Below the pieces are notes generated by a model. It did not search any database. It was not told where the DNA came from and saw only the letters and a program-made list of their open reading frames with translations. The position numbers and the translations under genes are program-made. A stretch of DNA of 64,000 nt from Candidatus Coprousia avicola (GTDB lineage Bacteria; Actinomycetota; Coriobacteriia; Coriobacteriales; Coriobacteriaceae). Shown one piece after another: positions 63,931-64,000 of the stretch (position 1 is its first letter; each line of letters begins with the position of its first letter). The stretch spans positions 27,885 through 91,884 of the forward strand of contig DVMF01000041.1 in NCBI GenBank assembly GCA_018715125.1, given 5' to 3'.

Positions 63931-64000
63931 TCAGCGCTTCTGTCGGACGGCCCGGTGCCGTCCACCGGTCAGCGGCGCCCTGCTCTCCCACGGGCTAGCC
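63931..64000 (-). CDS. Possible C-terminus of the next gene, cut by the window edge
   Basis: Reading the minus strand from 63999, one frame stays open for 22 residues (ASPWESRAPLTGGRHRAVRQ and two more basic residues) and stops at 63931, four bases before the terminator-like hairpin. The other two frames contain stops. The family cannot be recognised from so little. Confidence 0.35.
   Translation of the reverse strand, partial: ASPWESRAPLTGGRHRAVRQKR

Overview
The window is high-GC bacterial DNA. The DNA-processing, peptidoglycan and Ser/Thr-kinase gene orders, the SOS boxes of the GAAC-N4-GTTC type and the abundant sugar-PTS genes suggest a gut actinomycete of the class Coriobacteriia, most like Collinsella. 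That assignment rests on gene content only. No phage, transposase, CRISPR array or rRNA operon is visible. One tRNA gene (Arg, CCU) is present.

Positions 1-24668 are an accessory plant-glycoside region. It begins with a truncated PRD regulator. Next come a PTS permease and a GH140-like (DUF4038) glycosidase, divergent from an alpha/beta hydrolase and a DUF1593 protein. A second PTS permease follows with its BglG-type antiterminator and a ROK sugar kinase. A GH78 rhamnosidase, a DUF5060/DUF5605 glycosidase and a GPH-type sugar symporter form an operon divergent from a TetR regulator. The last cassette is LacI regulator, FucI/AraA-like isomerase, split transketolase (two genes) and FGGY kinase. 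Its make-up matches the isomerase, kinase and split-transketolase route for D-apiose, and GH140 is the apiosidase family, so I propose that this region feeds on apiosides.

Positions 24897-38953 are core genes. They are recR, ybaB, dnaX and a small unknown gene on the minus strand. On the plus strand lies the actinobacterial growth and signalling operon: a membrane kinase, fhaA, fhaB, a PP2C phosphatase, a fused SEDS-PBP protein and a PASTA kinase (pknB).

Positions 38999-54375 are an L-rhamnoside region. It has three AraC regulators, a GH106-like and a GH78 rhamnosidase, a third PTS permease, rhamnulose-1-phosphate aldolase (rhaD), rhamnulokinase (rhaB), and between the last two a FucI/AraA-type isomerase where RhaA would be expected. 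None of the glycosidases shows a signal peptide, so intact glycosides are probably imported and cut in the cytoplasm. A 42-bp-period palindromic repeat array lies between the GH106-like gene and an iron-sulfur flavoprotein gene.

Positions 54419-56555 are a probable SOS mutagenesis module (Y-family polymerase, YolD-like protein and a divergent small protein, with two LexA-type boxes). After the tRNA, positions 56799-63795 form a minus-strand housekeeping operon: acpS, nnrE/nnrD, alr, a type-4 uracil-DNA glycosylase, tsaE and a single gene fusing TsaB, RimI and TsaD.
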